A stretch of DNA of 49,660 nt. Origin: Hyphochytrium catenoides (lineage: Eukaryota > Sar > Hyphochytriomycetes > Hyphochytriales > Hyphochytriaceae). The stretch lies in assembly GCA_900088475.1 (NCBI GenBank), contig FLMG01000282.1, forward strand, positions 1 through 49,660, read 5' to 3'. A model generated the notes under the pieces. The model was not told where the DNA came from. It searched no databases and saw nothing but the letters and a program-made list of their open reading frames with translations. The position numbers and the translations under genes are program-made. Positions 23,601-35,705 of the stretch are shown in pieces; position 1 is the first letter of the stretch, and the number at the start of each line of letters is the position of its first letter.

Positions 23601-25486
23601 CTTCCTCATCGGCAACGCTTAGGAGACAGGAGCTGTTGTCCGGGTTATACTGACGAAGGAAAGCCTTGGTCTTTATCTGCAGCACCCAGTCAGCGATGTT
23701 AGTGACGGTCATCGTACTGCAATACTGGAGCCCAGAGTCCTTATTTTTCCCCAGATAGCTATGTTTCCTGGTCATTTTGAGCCTTGAACTATAGTCTGCA
23801 ATTGACTTCCTCTATTAAGAGCTTGGCTAGCTATATCGAGAGTGTCGCTCCCTACTTCGGTCATCTTACGCATCTAACCCCTTTCTTACGCCTAATTGCT
23901 CTGGTTCTGCGCCTGAAGCTAACTCCTTACCCGAGAGTTGTGCCACTCGACGATAACGCTGTGCTTGTCTTCAGGCTGCTCCTGCAGCTTTCGCAGCAAA
24001 TCCGTCTTTTCGAAGTCCAGTTGAACCTATCGACAGGAGAGATCATACCCCAGACAAAGCGCGCAAGAAGCGGCAAGCGCGTCAGAACCTCCCCGTGTAA
24101 TAGCAAGAGACTCTATTCGTTCTCGAATGCAGTGTGGTCGTTGATGAACGTACCGGCGCCGTTATGATTCCTTTCCTGAGCATTGAAATCATGAAGAGCT
24201 GCTGCAGAAAGGCGTTCATATAACACGTGAAGCCTAAGGAGAGCAAGGTCATTATTCAACCAACCCAACAATGGCAACCGCAATTTCAGGGTCCATCTGG
24301 ACCGTCGTCCACACGCTGCCATCCACTTTCCCTCTCGGCCACTTTCATTGTCCTTGTTACCTTGATTATGAAGACCTGCATACTTCCTCCTGCCTCTGCT
24401 GTCAGTGTCAGGCTCGATATTCCACTTTCCACTGAGTAGCACAGCTGCCCCGTTTATAAAATCAAATAGGTGTTGGAGAAGGAGAGAGGACGAGGCGGGG
24501 CAGCGGAACATCTCCAAGAGCAGCAGATCAAACGCCTGACGTCGAGCTGCGGCCTGAAAGGAGAGGGTAGACAGGGGAATCGAAGCTACCTTTAGGGACC
24601 AATGAAAAGTCTAACACAGTGAACACCTATGTCGGGGTAGGGGACACAGCAGCCAAGGAGAAAACAAAGGATAGGAAAGCAGCATAAGACCTTAGCTTTT
24701 ATGCGATAGAGCGCTTACCTCCCCACAAAGCGGCCATGAGATCTTGTGTCTAGGAGAGGGCAGAGGGACGAGATACTCCAGGAATATCTTGTCCACAACG
24801 TTTACAGGAAGGACAAGAGACGCCGAGAAAGGAAGAGAGAGCACCTGCTGCAGTACCAGCAGTAATGTTTGCACTAAAGAGTTGGGGTTCGAGAAAGGAG
24901 GGGGAGAAGTCCCTCTCTTTTCAGGCTCAAAGGGGGAGAGAGCGGATGTTTCTCCCTCCTGCGTGTAACACAAGGATCTTACTTCATCCTTCTCCAGCAC
25001 GTAGAAGATGTCTTGGACCAACTGCACGGCAGAGGCAGGAGAAAGGCCATCGGAAGCTATGACGGCCTGCAAAAGCAGTAGGAACTGCATATGCCCGCGG
25101 CTGCACACAGAGGACATCTTTACCAGCATCACACGCAGAAGTAGTTGGTTTACCTGTGAACAAAAGAGAAAGGGAGACAGGCAGGAATAGTTAAGCAAAG
25201 TCATAGTCTAGGAAGAGATACAGGGAGGAAGTGAGTACGACAGGATCGCTGCTCACCTCTGCGCTTTGCTTCTTGAGCTTCAGGAGCACTCTGATAGCTA
25301 CTGACCGCACCTGCTCGGGTGCAGCACCGAGCAGCAAATTCTCCACAATCTATGTAGCGATTCAGTCAGATTGATACACAGGAACACAGCGGTCATCAAC
25401 TAGGAAACAAGGGACGGAAGAAGCATCCGACTTGTTGGCAGCCTCTCAAGCCAGAGGGGATAACGATGATCACCAATTAATAGCGA

Positions 25487-25531
<45 letters not shown>

Positions 25532-28500
25532 GGAGAGCGAGAAAGAGGGAGAGAGGGGGAGGAAAAGAGAGAATAGCGTAAATGGAAGCCTGCCTTCTCA
25601 TTAAGAGCATACCTTCCCTATGACATTTCCTTCCAAAAAGATCTTGACAGCTTCTTTTTCTTGGTCTATGATTGCCTCTATGGTTCTAAGCCCGCTGACG
25701 ATCATGTCTTGGTTCAAGTTAGAGGACAGGGCTCCACTGTCTTCTTCCGTTCCTCTCTTTCTCTGGTCTGCTTTCTCTTCATCTTCAATTGAGAGCGCTT
25801 CACAATGGGTGAGGACAATCTTTGCTAGCCGAGAGAGAAGGGCCCCATAGTCCACAGTTGGCGTGGAGAACAGAGGCGGAGCAGCGGTAACGTGGGTCGC
25901 ATTAATCTTAGTCTGCGGGCTGTAGGAGGCGAGAATCCAAGAGAATGTTAGATTGGCGCTGGAGCCCTGGCTAGGTGAACAACAGAAAGCGAAGGACGCT
26001 TCAAACGACGTGTCCCGAGCACAGTACAACGGAGACAGGGTAAGGCTAATGCAACGGAGAGCAGGAGTGCACTCGAGATAAACGCATGACAGACCTCTGA
26101 AGCATATCTTCATTCTCTGAGTCATCCTCCACGGCTTGCGCCTCTTCAAATTTCTCTCGCTGTCTGCCTGAATCCTTGGCCCTGTGCTCAAACAGACAGA
26201 AGTTTATAATCCGCAGTCCCACAGCGTCCAGCGCCTCACTCTCTTCGTCTTCATTCATAAGGAGGTGTAGGACCTCTTCGAAACCTCCATGAAACATAAA
26301 CTGAGTTAAGAAGTCTTCTGCTCTATCTATTGCTCCTGCGGGTGACTCTCCCACAGAGGGACCGGCCGCCATAGAACCTCGGAGATACGCATCTATAATC
26401 TGAAGGATGTAGACTGAGCGAGACAGGCTCTTTGACCCTAGTAGTTCCTTCCATCTAGTTCTGAGCGTGAAGCAGGCAGCAGCAGCAGCAGTAAGGTATG
26501 GATGGGAGCAAACCGGTCAGAGACTAAGATTTTCGCCCAGGATTATTGGCCACAAGAGCCAGCCGACTTGAGGATGGAGAGCAGCTAAACACTCTCAGGG
26601 ATCCGACATATACACCGACAACTATTTAATGAAAAAGTGACGTGGCAAATCGACGTTATCGTCCGAAGAGCATGTGAGAAAGCACCTTGATGCCAGAGCT
26701 GGGGATGCCGCTTCTCGAACCTCCTGCTTTAGCTTCACGGAGGTCGGTAGCAGCATTAAAAGATTCCAAATGCATTCACTAGTCTTGGGATGCCGCACGC
26801 AATCCAACAGATGGAACAAGATCTGACGCGGCAGAGAGCGTCCGGCGGCAGATGAGAAGAAGTTTTTAGCAGAGGAGCAAAAAAACAAGGGGAACATCCA
26901 ATGTACCTGAAGATATTTGTCGGTGCTGGCAATTGCAAGGCCTCCAGAAGGCTCATTCGCTGCGCCGATAGAGCTTTCCTCCATATCTTGTTGTCTAGCT
27001 GCTGTGGGACGATACGTGGCCTCATTGAAGAGCACAGCGACCAGTGTGATCTCGTGACTCTCTGAAAAGGAGAGGTCAATGACAGCAAGAAACAACGAAG
27101 GCCGCGTCAGCTCTGTGAGTTTTAGACCTGGAAGGAGTGCCCTGAATATTATGGCACACACAGTACTCGATAGCAAGCTGCGGGTGCACAGAAGTAGAGG
27201 ATATTATGTCAAGTAAGTCCCATCTTACCCTTCGTTATCTTCATAAGCTTAGTTAACGTCATCGTCTCATTTTCCAGCACTCTTCCTCTTGAAATAACGC
27301 GGATCAGTCCCGCACTATGACCTGCGGCTGAGGCTATCCGGCGCCGCAGCTTGCCCAGCGTCTCATTCGACTGGGCCTCTAGTACCAGATGGGAGAGCTC
27401 AGACTGCAGGATGTGAAAATGGAGGCGGCAAAACAGGAAAGTAAGGCATGCGGCAGCGGTTAGAAAAGTATGTCTTTGGACTACTATGCCAAATGATCCT
27501 ACCGCGGCCTCCATCGTTCCATACTTCTGGCACTTCACGTGGACCACCACTCTGCGTGCGCGGGGAGACATTAGGAGAAGTTTAAGCATATAGGGATCAG
27601 GGAGAGAGACAGGGGGAGAGAAGACAAGGGAGAGAGAAAGAGAGACAGAAGAGAAAGAATGGAACCCAAACTCTTGAGAAGTTTCAAGCGAAAGGGTTGA
27701 AATAGTTCACCTGTTGCCTTGGCATTCTGCCCCATGAGAAGCGACAGGCGATGGGTCAATAGAACTGAGATACCGCCTGAATGTGACCGCAGCATTAGAG
27801 GGATGCAAGCGATCATCGTGGGGCAAAAGTATTAAGAAAACTCAACATGATAGCTACGCTCGCCGGCCTGGTCATTACGAGAAACACTTTGTAAACGAGG
27901 GAGACGTACCTTAGGATGCCTATGGAACGCTGGATCCTAATCAAATGTCTCATTCTCTCCTCCTTCCCCCCATTCTCAACCTTCTTTTCACCCAGAGCTG
28001 ACGTCTCTTTCTCTAGACTTTTAAAGATCCTTTGGAAGAGATCACTTTGCCCGGCTTTCTGTGCACTTTCAAGCCCTGCTCTGAATCCTTCCTTGGCTAT
28101 TGCTTCATATATCTGCAGCAACTCGTCCGCTGCAGCCCCCGCCACATCCTCAGCCTGGGCATCAAGTGCCACCTTCCAGAAGGTATCGATACCCTGAATC
28201 TCTTTCACTGAATGGCCTTGTGATAAAAACTCCCCGATCCCGCCATAAGTGCGTAGGAACGGGTTTAACAGAACGAAGTACTTGTGGAAACACTACAAAG
28301 TTCAGTGTGGCGAAGAAGGAGGCAAGCGTCGAGCCAGCCACCAAATCGACAGCCACAAGCAAAACACAGCGGTTGTTAGCTTGAGACGACAGAGCTAGGA
28401 GATATCAGCGGCAAGGTAAAGAAGTAGGCATGGAAAGTTCGACTTCCCTGAACATCTCTGCTGCTTCGCGACTCAACAAGTAACGCTTTTGGTATTCTCC

Positions 28501-31500
28501 TCTGTCCCTTACCTTGTACCCTAGGTGACCCAGCCGGCTGAGGTCCATATCTCTGCCCATAAGCTCTTTGAAGATATAGGAGGAGACTTCCAACCCGAAG
28601 GCAGCTTCCAGGCTCTCCCGCGTAGCTGTTAAGCGACGTATGTCAGCTCAGTGACAAGGAAGAAGGACAGGCAGAAGGATGAAGATACAGCTCTCAAAGG
28701 TACGAATGCTTCTCAAATCCCCATTGCCTTAACAAGAGGCAAGAATAATGGAAGGGCCACTGCTGATACCCATGTAAAGACAACGTGATAGTATCCACCT
28801 GCATCAGCCAAGAATGCGAAGAGCAGTTCCTTCTCTTGGTCCTCATGGAGCATATCCCAAAGAGTCTTCACGTGCTCGATGCTCAGACGGACTTGCCCAG
28901 TCAATCCATGAACAAAGCGAAGAAGCTCGAGACGCCTTCTCAGGTGCTGCCGATGGCTCTCCGCCTCCCGGTCTAAGCTCCTTCGTAGAGTTAGAGGGAA
29001 GGCAATAGAATAACGTCAAAAGGTGCGTCAGAAAGCCCTCACTCCTCTTTGACCGTCCCTCCACGTGCGCAGAAACAAGAGACCAACGTGTACTTCTGCG
29101 GCCTACTTGCTCAGTCACCCTTTCCCAGAGACCAGCTTGTCAAACCTCTTGCTTTATGTTTCAAAACCCTACATTGCAGCCTCCGATGCACGTCTTAGGG
29201 ATGTCGCACCGTTCCTAGGTAGTCCATCGGAGGTGAACAAGCTCCTCTTCTCTCTCTTTCTCTTCTTTCGCGGAGAGCACTCATACCTGGACAAAAAGGC
29301 TTGCAACTCACTGAATAGCAGTGCCTGGATGCCGTGTGTGCTGTTTAACGCCACAATAATTGACTCCTGTTCAGTGCCGTACGACTCCAGAAGAAAACGT
29401 AGAGACTCCAAACAACGAGTCAGACGTGCCTCCAGGGCCTCAGCTGCAAGTCCCAGTAGTGAGTTTGATGAGGGTGAGCGGGAAGAAGCCTTTTTCATAG
29501 TCTCCAGGCACTCTGCGATGAAGCTTTCTCGCTTCTCCCACCCCGCTTCGGTCTTCAACGCTTGCATGAAGAACTCTCCTTGAAGAAGAGTGCCAGTACT
29601 CTTCGGGTTCTGCTCCAAGGCCCAAAGTACATCCATCAGGGTAGAAAGTACCGCTGGGGGCTTCAGCAGCAGAGAAGAGACCGACACTTTCGCCAGCTTT
29701 TCAACCAATGAGGCCAGCTGCGGGAAATTGTCCGCCTATTCGAGAGTAAACGTTACACCTCGTGATATTCTTAATGGAGCCATGGAGGAAGGATAAGCGA
29801 ATGGAGCTCGATCTTAGCAGCTTGAATGTAAGGAAAGTGCCGCCCACTACCTGGATCACTGGAGACGCCGTTATTGCTAGGAAGGCAGTGAAGAAGACGA
29901 CAGAGATCAGCAGACTTTCATGGCAGACTGACCTGGTCAAGATCTTGTTTGATCTTGTCAAGGAGCTGCACCAGGGCGGGGTCAGGTAACAATGGCGCCA
30001 AGTGGCAGCAGAGGTTCTGCATTTCTTCAATTAGTGTCGTGTCTTTATTCGATGTGGAAGTGCTCCAGATCCTGGCAAGGTGCGCCTCACTTAAGGCGCC
30101 TTGCTCTAGCAGATACGTTGTTATCGGATAACACCTACCACACAGCCATGGAAGAGAAAGAGAGAAGTTATAACAAACAAGGCACTTTATGCTGGCGAAC
30201 GAAGTGTTTTCATTTTCCTTTGGCCTGTCCCTCTCTCCATCCAGTTTCCATTCTGTCTCTTCTTCGCCTGGTCTCTCTCTCTCTTCTTCCTTCTCTCTTC
30301 TTTCTTAGCTAAAAAGGGAAATGGGTTACCTGCTCACGATCTCTCTATGTATTCTGTCCCCGAATATATCTTCTATGATTTGACTCTCCAGGATCCACTG
30401 AACCAGCGCGTCATCGACACTCCGATGGTCAGCCGCCAAGCCCTCATCCTCGACCTTCTCATAAACAGGCACCATAGTCGGCGCTGGAAGCCTCCCGGCC
30501 CCACCTGGAACTGGCATCCACCCGTCTGATGGCGGTACATCTTGGGGCTCTGCCCCTAATGGCGGCTTATACTGGTAGTACAACGACTCCTTGTCGGGGC
30601 CAAAGATGCTGGCGTCGGCCTCAGCGACAAACCACTGTCGAGCACCCAGTCGCGTGGTGCAGCTAAATAGTGCAAAGGATTGGTCACTTTGAGGCCGCTG
30701 CATGATATACCGGCTTAGCTCTTTCCCTATCCCGCGACTGTCCTCCTCCTCTAAGTTATACAAGCCATTGACTTCACTAGAGCCAGCGTGTCGTACTATA
30801 ACCTCAATCGGCCTTCCTCTCATCTGCTTCACTTTGTTAATCACGGCCACCAGCTGCTCATAGCCAAAAAGGCGCTGGGGAAGAGAAGACGAAGTGATAA
30901 AGGTCCTCACCAGCCGAAGCCACTTATCAAGAGCCTCACGACGCTGAGAGATGGAGTCAAAATCTGCAAGCCTTAGAACGTCCTGAATCAGCCCTCCCAC
31001 CACCTCTGTGGACTCTTTCTTCAGCTCCTCTACAGGCAGAGACGAGATCGCCTCCAGCACACAGGCGGAGATCCCCTCCACCGCGTCCGGTGAGATCTTC
31101 GTCTTCACCTCACCCACGGCGACGACAAGAATGCGAACATCCTCCCAGTTCAAGGTGAAGTCACGCTCCTTGGTATGCGAAGCTGGCTGAAAGTAGCTGC
31201 AGAGCATTCTGGTGAGAGCTTCAAACCCTCCTCGCTCCGCAAAGGTGTTAATGGCGTCGAGTCGCAGCTCGGGAGCTCCAGGAAGCTTATTCCAATAGCT
31301 GGTCATGCCAGACGGTGAGGGGCGTATCTGCGAAGAAGGGAAGACGGAATTGTAAGCTTCGGCAATGTCGGACTAATCGTAGAAGACTAAGGAGGACCAG
31401 TAGATCCTCTGCTTAGTGTCTCGGCACCCTACAGAGAGGAGGACTGCTTGGAAGGTTACTTCTTCCTCCAGCCAGCCGTTGTTCCAGACTCACTTTCTTA

Positions 31501-32089
31501 CCTCTTTATATAGCACACGTCGGCGGTTGAAGACCATAGCAATAGCAGGGATAGCAAACATTTGACCATCATGGGCAAGGCGGCCTAAGACCTCCATGCT
31601 CCTGGCCAGGCAGGTCGTCACACATCCCTTTTCGAAGGTTCCGAGCTTACTAGGACTAGTGCGGGGTGGGATGGTACGGAGAAAAGGCAGGAGCAGGAGG
31701 AGGGAGAAGAGTTAGCGTGACGGGAAGAATTGGCCTCTGCGGCGCTGGAGAAGGTCCTTACTGCTGGTCCAGCATGATGTGGAGGATCTTGGATAAGCAG
31801 CGGCGCAAGAAATGCTGCCCCTCGGGTGTCCCGTACTGACGCAGGGCTGCCTCTAATGATGTGTACGAGTTCTTCCAGCCAACTAGAAACGACAAAAGTC
31901 AGAGAGAAGAGGCCAACGTTAGTCTCTGTCCATTCTGCCACTCGAGCCATTCCGATATCTACCTGTGGCGGTAGCCTCGAGATCGTGCTCTACCCTGCGA
32001 AAGAGAGATACGTCATTTTCTTCAAGGAGCGAGCTATCACCCTCATCAGGGGTCTCCGCATCGCTCATGACTGTCATGCTGCTCTCCAT
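17654..32089 (-). CDS. Giant USP-type ubiquitin carboxyl-terminal hydrolase (USP9X/USP34-like)
   Basis: A 14.4-kb gene with roughly 30 exons. The start MESSMTVMSDAETPDEGD is at 32089. The first six exons were resolved in frame: 31963-32089, 31762-31882, 31502-31649, 30330-31327, 29933-30134 and 29287-29735. The last exon is about 17654-18142. The order matches USP9X/USP34 giants: helical-repeat N-terminal half (LRLDAINTFAERGGFEAL; FWKVALDAQAEDVAGAAADELLQIY), a ubiquitin-like segment at ~27210-27560, then the catalytic core. Visible there are the Cys box (GFTCYMNAFLQQLF), VYQQNDASEF, CENCGTKKDT, LPQVLILHLKRFD, HSGVAQGGHYYSF and WFKFDDDDVSEFD. NALMLFYEKR and a long helical C-terminal half with an EF-hand-like stretch near 19570-19860 follow. 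Cys, His and Asp are all present, so an active thiol protease that removes ubiquitin is expected. Odd points: an insertion inside the core and two EVNG-Y modules. Middle and C-terminal exon borders are not all resolved. Confidence 0.88.
17831..18142 (-). other. EVNG-Y module, copy 2 (C-terminal end of the USP)
   Basis: This is the start of the last exon. It reads VEGAGSTEVNGFY, VPLYIYHN, LFRCQLPSGSRRWYISV and, after ~25 residues, VPPQENWKVW...PPPT. The same landmarks in the same order occur at 30473-30808, so it is an internal duplicate. An acidic Ser-rich tail of ~58 residues follows, to the stop. The function of the module is unknown to me; it looks like a small beta-rich domain. Confidence 0.75.
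21730..24440 (-). other. Catalytic core of the giant USP
   Basis: The core is split over several exons. RKYAGLHNQG (ending 24361) splices over a 127-nt intron to exon 24154-24233, whose nucleophile Cys codon is at 24223-24225. Exons 23931-24026 and ~23452-23739 come next and have no counterpart in standard USP cores. The helix VLRQVQRTFCYL (exon from 23324) follows, then the CxxC pair before MRRTCFGTLPQ. The His of GGHYYSF is at 21808-21810, with the acidic FDDDDVSEFD near 21750. Confidence 0.8.
25491..25570. repeat. GA/CT microsatellite inside a USP intron
   Basis: A pure (GA)n run of ~36 bp is followed by degenerate GAAAGAGGGAGA sequence. On the sense (minus) strand of the USP gene it is a pyrimidine tract within an intron, upstream of the exon ending near 25600. 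Confidence 0.85.
30473..30808 (-). other. EVNG-Y module, copy 1 (N-terminal part of the USP)
   Basis: This lies within the large fourth exon. It reads IEVIVRHAGSSEVNGLYN, a variable stretch, FALFSCTTRLGARQWFVAEA, then GPDKESLYYQY and VPPSDGWMPVPGGAGRLPAPT. It lines up with copy 2 at 17831-18142 by the GS-EVNG-Y start, LF-C, the R-x-W core and the final VPP-W...P pattern. Confidence 0.75.
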
Positions 32090-34072
32090 AACGCAGCTCA
32101 GTGGCCAGGCGTTAGACAGCCCGCGCACCTAGGGGAGTCGACGCACGCCTAATATTCTCACGGTTGCCAGCGGAACATGTGCTGCTGGCATTGGGGGTCA
32201 ATGCTAAGGTTCTTTGGTATCTCAACATCTTGCATACCTTCTTTCTTTTGAGACACGGTTGATGCTTCAGCTAGTACGGACCTCTACTTTCTATACACGA
32301 CGCTCTGGAGTGGGAGGACAGTTCCTCGAAAAGATTCTCCCTTTCTCTCCTGCTTCAACTTGCGCGTCAGCTAAAAGATGCGCCCGTTACCTTTCGAAAG
32401 AGCCTCAAGGTCAAGACCTGGTCGGGGCGTCCGCAAGAGCGCGAGCTCTTAAGCTAGAAGAATGACGAGATAGACTTGTCACCGAGCGCTGCTGTTCCTT
32501 TGTTGAGGAGCGAGAGCTGAGAGAAAGAGAGAAATGAAGTGAGCAAAAAGTGATCTGAGAGAGACAGAGCGAGAGACAGAGCGAGAGGGAGAGAGAGAGA
32601 CAGGGAGAGAGACAACGAGAGAGAGAGACAAAGAGAGAGAGAGAGAAGAGAGAGGGAGGAACGGGCCGAAGGGAAAGATAGAACTCGAGCAGGAGAGGAA
32701 AGGGAAGAGAACCAGCTTCCGATCAGTGACAGAAAAAACCTAACCAACTCCGGATATACATAATCTGCACGTGCTCTATTCCTCATATTAGAGGGCTTTG
32801 TCTCCTCTCCCTGTTTGAGACCCTTGAGCCCTGTCTTGAATGCACAAGATCGCGAATTTATCCACAAAGATATCACGCCAATCTTCAAACCCAAACCTAT
32901 GCCGCCCACAGGCCACATCCTTAAGCTGCACGGAGCTCTCCACCCTAGAGAAAGGCCATGCTCGCGATTGTTGATGTCTTCTGAAGCTTCTGACGGAGAT
33001 TCAGGCCTTCATCTTGCAGTTCTCAGACAGTGCTTGGTGCAAGCTTCCACCGCTGAAGCGATAAACATGATCTTAGGGGGCCGTAGAGCTTAGGTCAACA
33101 CTAGCAACGAGCGTCATTTCGGTCTATCTATAGTCTAGAAGGCTAGCTTTCACAAATTGATGCTTCTGTTATGCCTCCTACCCTGACGTCGCCGTCTGCT
33201 TCAAGTAGAGAGTGGGGAGGGTACTACCTCGCTATCTGAGTTCTCCTCGAATACATCGAGACGAATTGCTGTTGGGAGGGCTCAGGACAGAATGTTCGTA
33301 GCAGCAACGCTTACCAAGTCTCTATCGCGTGAGGTTTTTACGAGAGCATAGCTATGCCCATGCTCAAGTACAGAAGACGCCAAACAAGGAGCCTCTGGTC
33401 GAGTCAATAAACGTAGCTGTCGCGGTTTACCTAGTATCCTAGCTGAGATACTTAGAAGGTCGTCAGGAAGATGGGGGCGAAAAGGGAGGAGAGTAGTAGT
33501 ATGCACTCAGAAGTAGCGGCAAGATAAAATAATTACTCCGGAGTATCGATCAAGCTGAGATGTATTGCAAGAGGCAGCTTGGTAAGGAAGACTGCGACAC
33601 CTCTGAGAGATTTCGAGCGGCGTCCAGGAGGTAGATCGCTACTTGAGTTGTACTGACTCTAAGATAGATGATATGAAGTAGTGTTCTCTTATGGCAGTGA
33701 CCATTGCCTTTTGAAGGCCAAATTGCATTGTCTCATTTCCGATGTATACTACCCCACGTCTTGCTGATAGTGTGCTGGGTTCTCCCGCTGTGACGGCTCT
33801 CACTTGGACGGCAGCAGTACTTACACTCTGTCAGGTGGTCAAGCTAATGTCAAGGATGGTCTTTCACCTCTAAGACAGAATGAGGAGCACCCCAAGAGGC
33901 GCCCGGAGCCACGCCACTGCCTCTCGAAAGGAGTGAGGGATACCATTTCTGGCATCATCCGCGACAGAGGGCAGTTTACAAGAACCCCCCGCGTTTCTTC
34001 TCGGCAAACGGGAAGGGTGCGTTCTCTTCAAGAAGAACGAACGTGGACATGCAAAGCCTAAGCTTCCGCTTT
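32090..34072. other. Intergenic region between PEX2 and the USP gene
   Basis: Promoter side of the USP gene and 3' side of PEX2. It contains the GA repeat at 32556-32658. Open frames at 32454-32918 (-), 32815-33093 (+) and 33804-34061 (+) have no recognisable domain. The first is simply the translated repeat, a run of Leu/Ser. Confidence 0.5.
32556..32658. repeat. GA-rich microsatellite
   Basis: About 100 bp of GAGA/GACAGAGAGA simple repeat, ~0.5 kb upstream of the USP start codon. On the USP sense strand it is a CT tract. Confidence 0.85.
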
Positions 34073-35705
34073 CTATTTCGTGATATCAGCCGGACGAAGC
34101 CTCTTGGCCCGCTGCACCGCCGTGCCACACGCCGGACAACTAAACATTCACCGCAGACGAGAGTTAGTCTTGCTGTCTTGCCATCGTGATACACAGAGCA
34201 TACCTATAGCTTGCTTCCTGCAGGCAAGCAGACTGGATGCAGAAGTAGCAACATGTATGGCCGCATGTAAGGAGGTAAGGGGTCTAGCACACCAGATGAG
34301 TTAAAACCGATTTGACACCTATGGCTCGCAAAACCATACCTTTGCTGGCCTTTCGGAGCAAATTACACAGTCCTCTGCACCCTTTGACTGCACAAGCTGC
34401 TGGGAAACAAAGTATTTCCTGTAGATCGTGGAAAGCCATTTCCAGGGCAGTAGAGGTACGATGCCTTCGAAAAAGTTCTGGCAGTACAAGGGGTCATAAG
34501 TCACCAACTCCTACTGCTGGCGCTTCTTCCAACATAATAGCTAGTCTTCATACCTTCAGGGCTGCCATAAGAACTTCACGGTTAAGGTACTCAAAAGTGA
34601 TACCGCGGTCAACGGGGGTAGCCGTAGGATAGACCTATCAGAGGCAGAGCAGTGAGTTCGCGCTCTTCGTGAGCACGAGCATAAGTTCTGATCACCATTC
34701 GCATCCGCAGCAGCCTCTCCACCAGTCCAGGGTACATGCCGCCATATAAAAAGGCAATGAAGTTTGCCGTAGACAGTGCGCTGAAGGCAATGTCAACTTT
34801 CTCCATAAAGCGCCATGCTATTTTCCTCTTATCAGACTGCCAAGTAGTACGAGCTCAGTGAGATCAAGGCCATAGAAACTCAACAATAGAAACTGTCACG
34901 AACCTCATCCAAAGCGGCCCAGTTGTTGATAGATGCGTACCGCCTTAGCCTCTTCCAGCCCCAAACGAGGAGTATGTTTAAGACGCCGTACCCTATGCGC
35001 TGAAGAATGTTCGGCCGATCATGAGGCAGCCTCAAGACCTCTAGAAAGAGCGTCGGCCCCGTCAGAAAGGCGATAACATATAGAACTACATTAATAGTAG
35101 GAACTCAAATGTACTCTTACCTCTAAACTCTGGCTTGTTGAACACTCTCTCATCCCTATAAATAAGATTCTGCAGCTTCTGACCCGGTGTAGGCTGTGCG
35201 ATGATATATCTCGTCAAATCCTCGCCGCGTTTCAATGTAGAGCTAATCATGCTAACCTTGTCTGCCCACACACAGAACCGAAAGATACAGAATTGAATTA
35301 TGGCCTCAAGCTCTGGTTTGAAGCGGTCAACTAGGCCGGGCTAAGGAAAGGAAAGGAAGAGTTAGTTAGTTACTAGAAGTGGAACGACCCGACAGAGCGC
35401 CACGTACTCTAAGATATGCACATGCTCGTCGGATCTGTGCAAGTAATAGATCTGAGATCTCGAGGTCAAGAACTTTGGCATCAACTTGGTTTACTCTGGA
35501 GATGTCGATTTCTCCTCGAGGTTGGCTATACATACAAATGGGTAAGAAGCCGAAGAAGTCTCTCACCCCAGCCAACTTACCGGGCAAGCTGCTCCTTATA
35601 TGAAGAGAGAAGGGGCTGAGAAGCTTTCCATTCGGCTTTCCACCGAGATGACCCAAGGGCGATCGGGTTCTTCGTGACGCCAGATCTTGGGAGACTTTCT
35701 GCCAT
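34073..35705 (-). CDS. PEX2: Peroxisome biogenesis factor 2 (RING-type E3 ubiquitin ligase)
   Basis: Exons were reconstructed in frame from the ATG at 35705: 35581-35705, 35408-35525, 35121-35340, 34904-35040, then exons ending MRM and MAALK, and exons carrying the RING. The order of landmarks fits PEX2: SRVNQVDAKVLDLEISDLL, PGLVDRFKPELEA, NILQRIGYGVLNILL, ANFIAFLYGGMYPGLVERLL, ITFEYLNREVLMAALK, then a C-terminal C3HC4 RING (CVICSERPAK, TPYLLTCGHTCCYFCIQ, SCPACG) and a short basic tail to TAG at 34073. In the family PEX2 is a peroxisomal membrane E3 which, with PEX10 and PEX12, forms the retrotranslocation channel and ubiquitinates PEX5. All RING ligands are present. Its cognate E2, PEX4, is at 15918-16734. 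Confidence 0.93.

Noticed and set aside
32454-32918. Minus-strand frame of 154 codons, Leu/Ser-rich
   Set aside because: It is the translation of the CT microsatellite and does not start with ATG.
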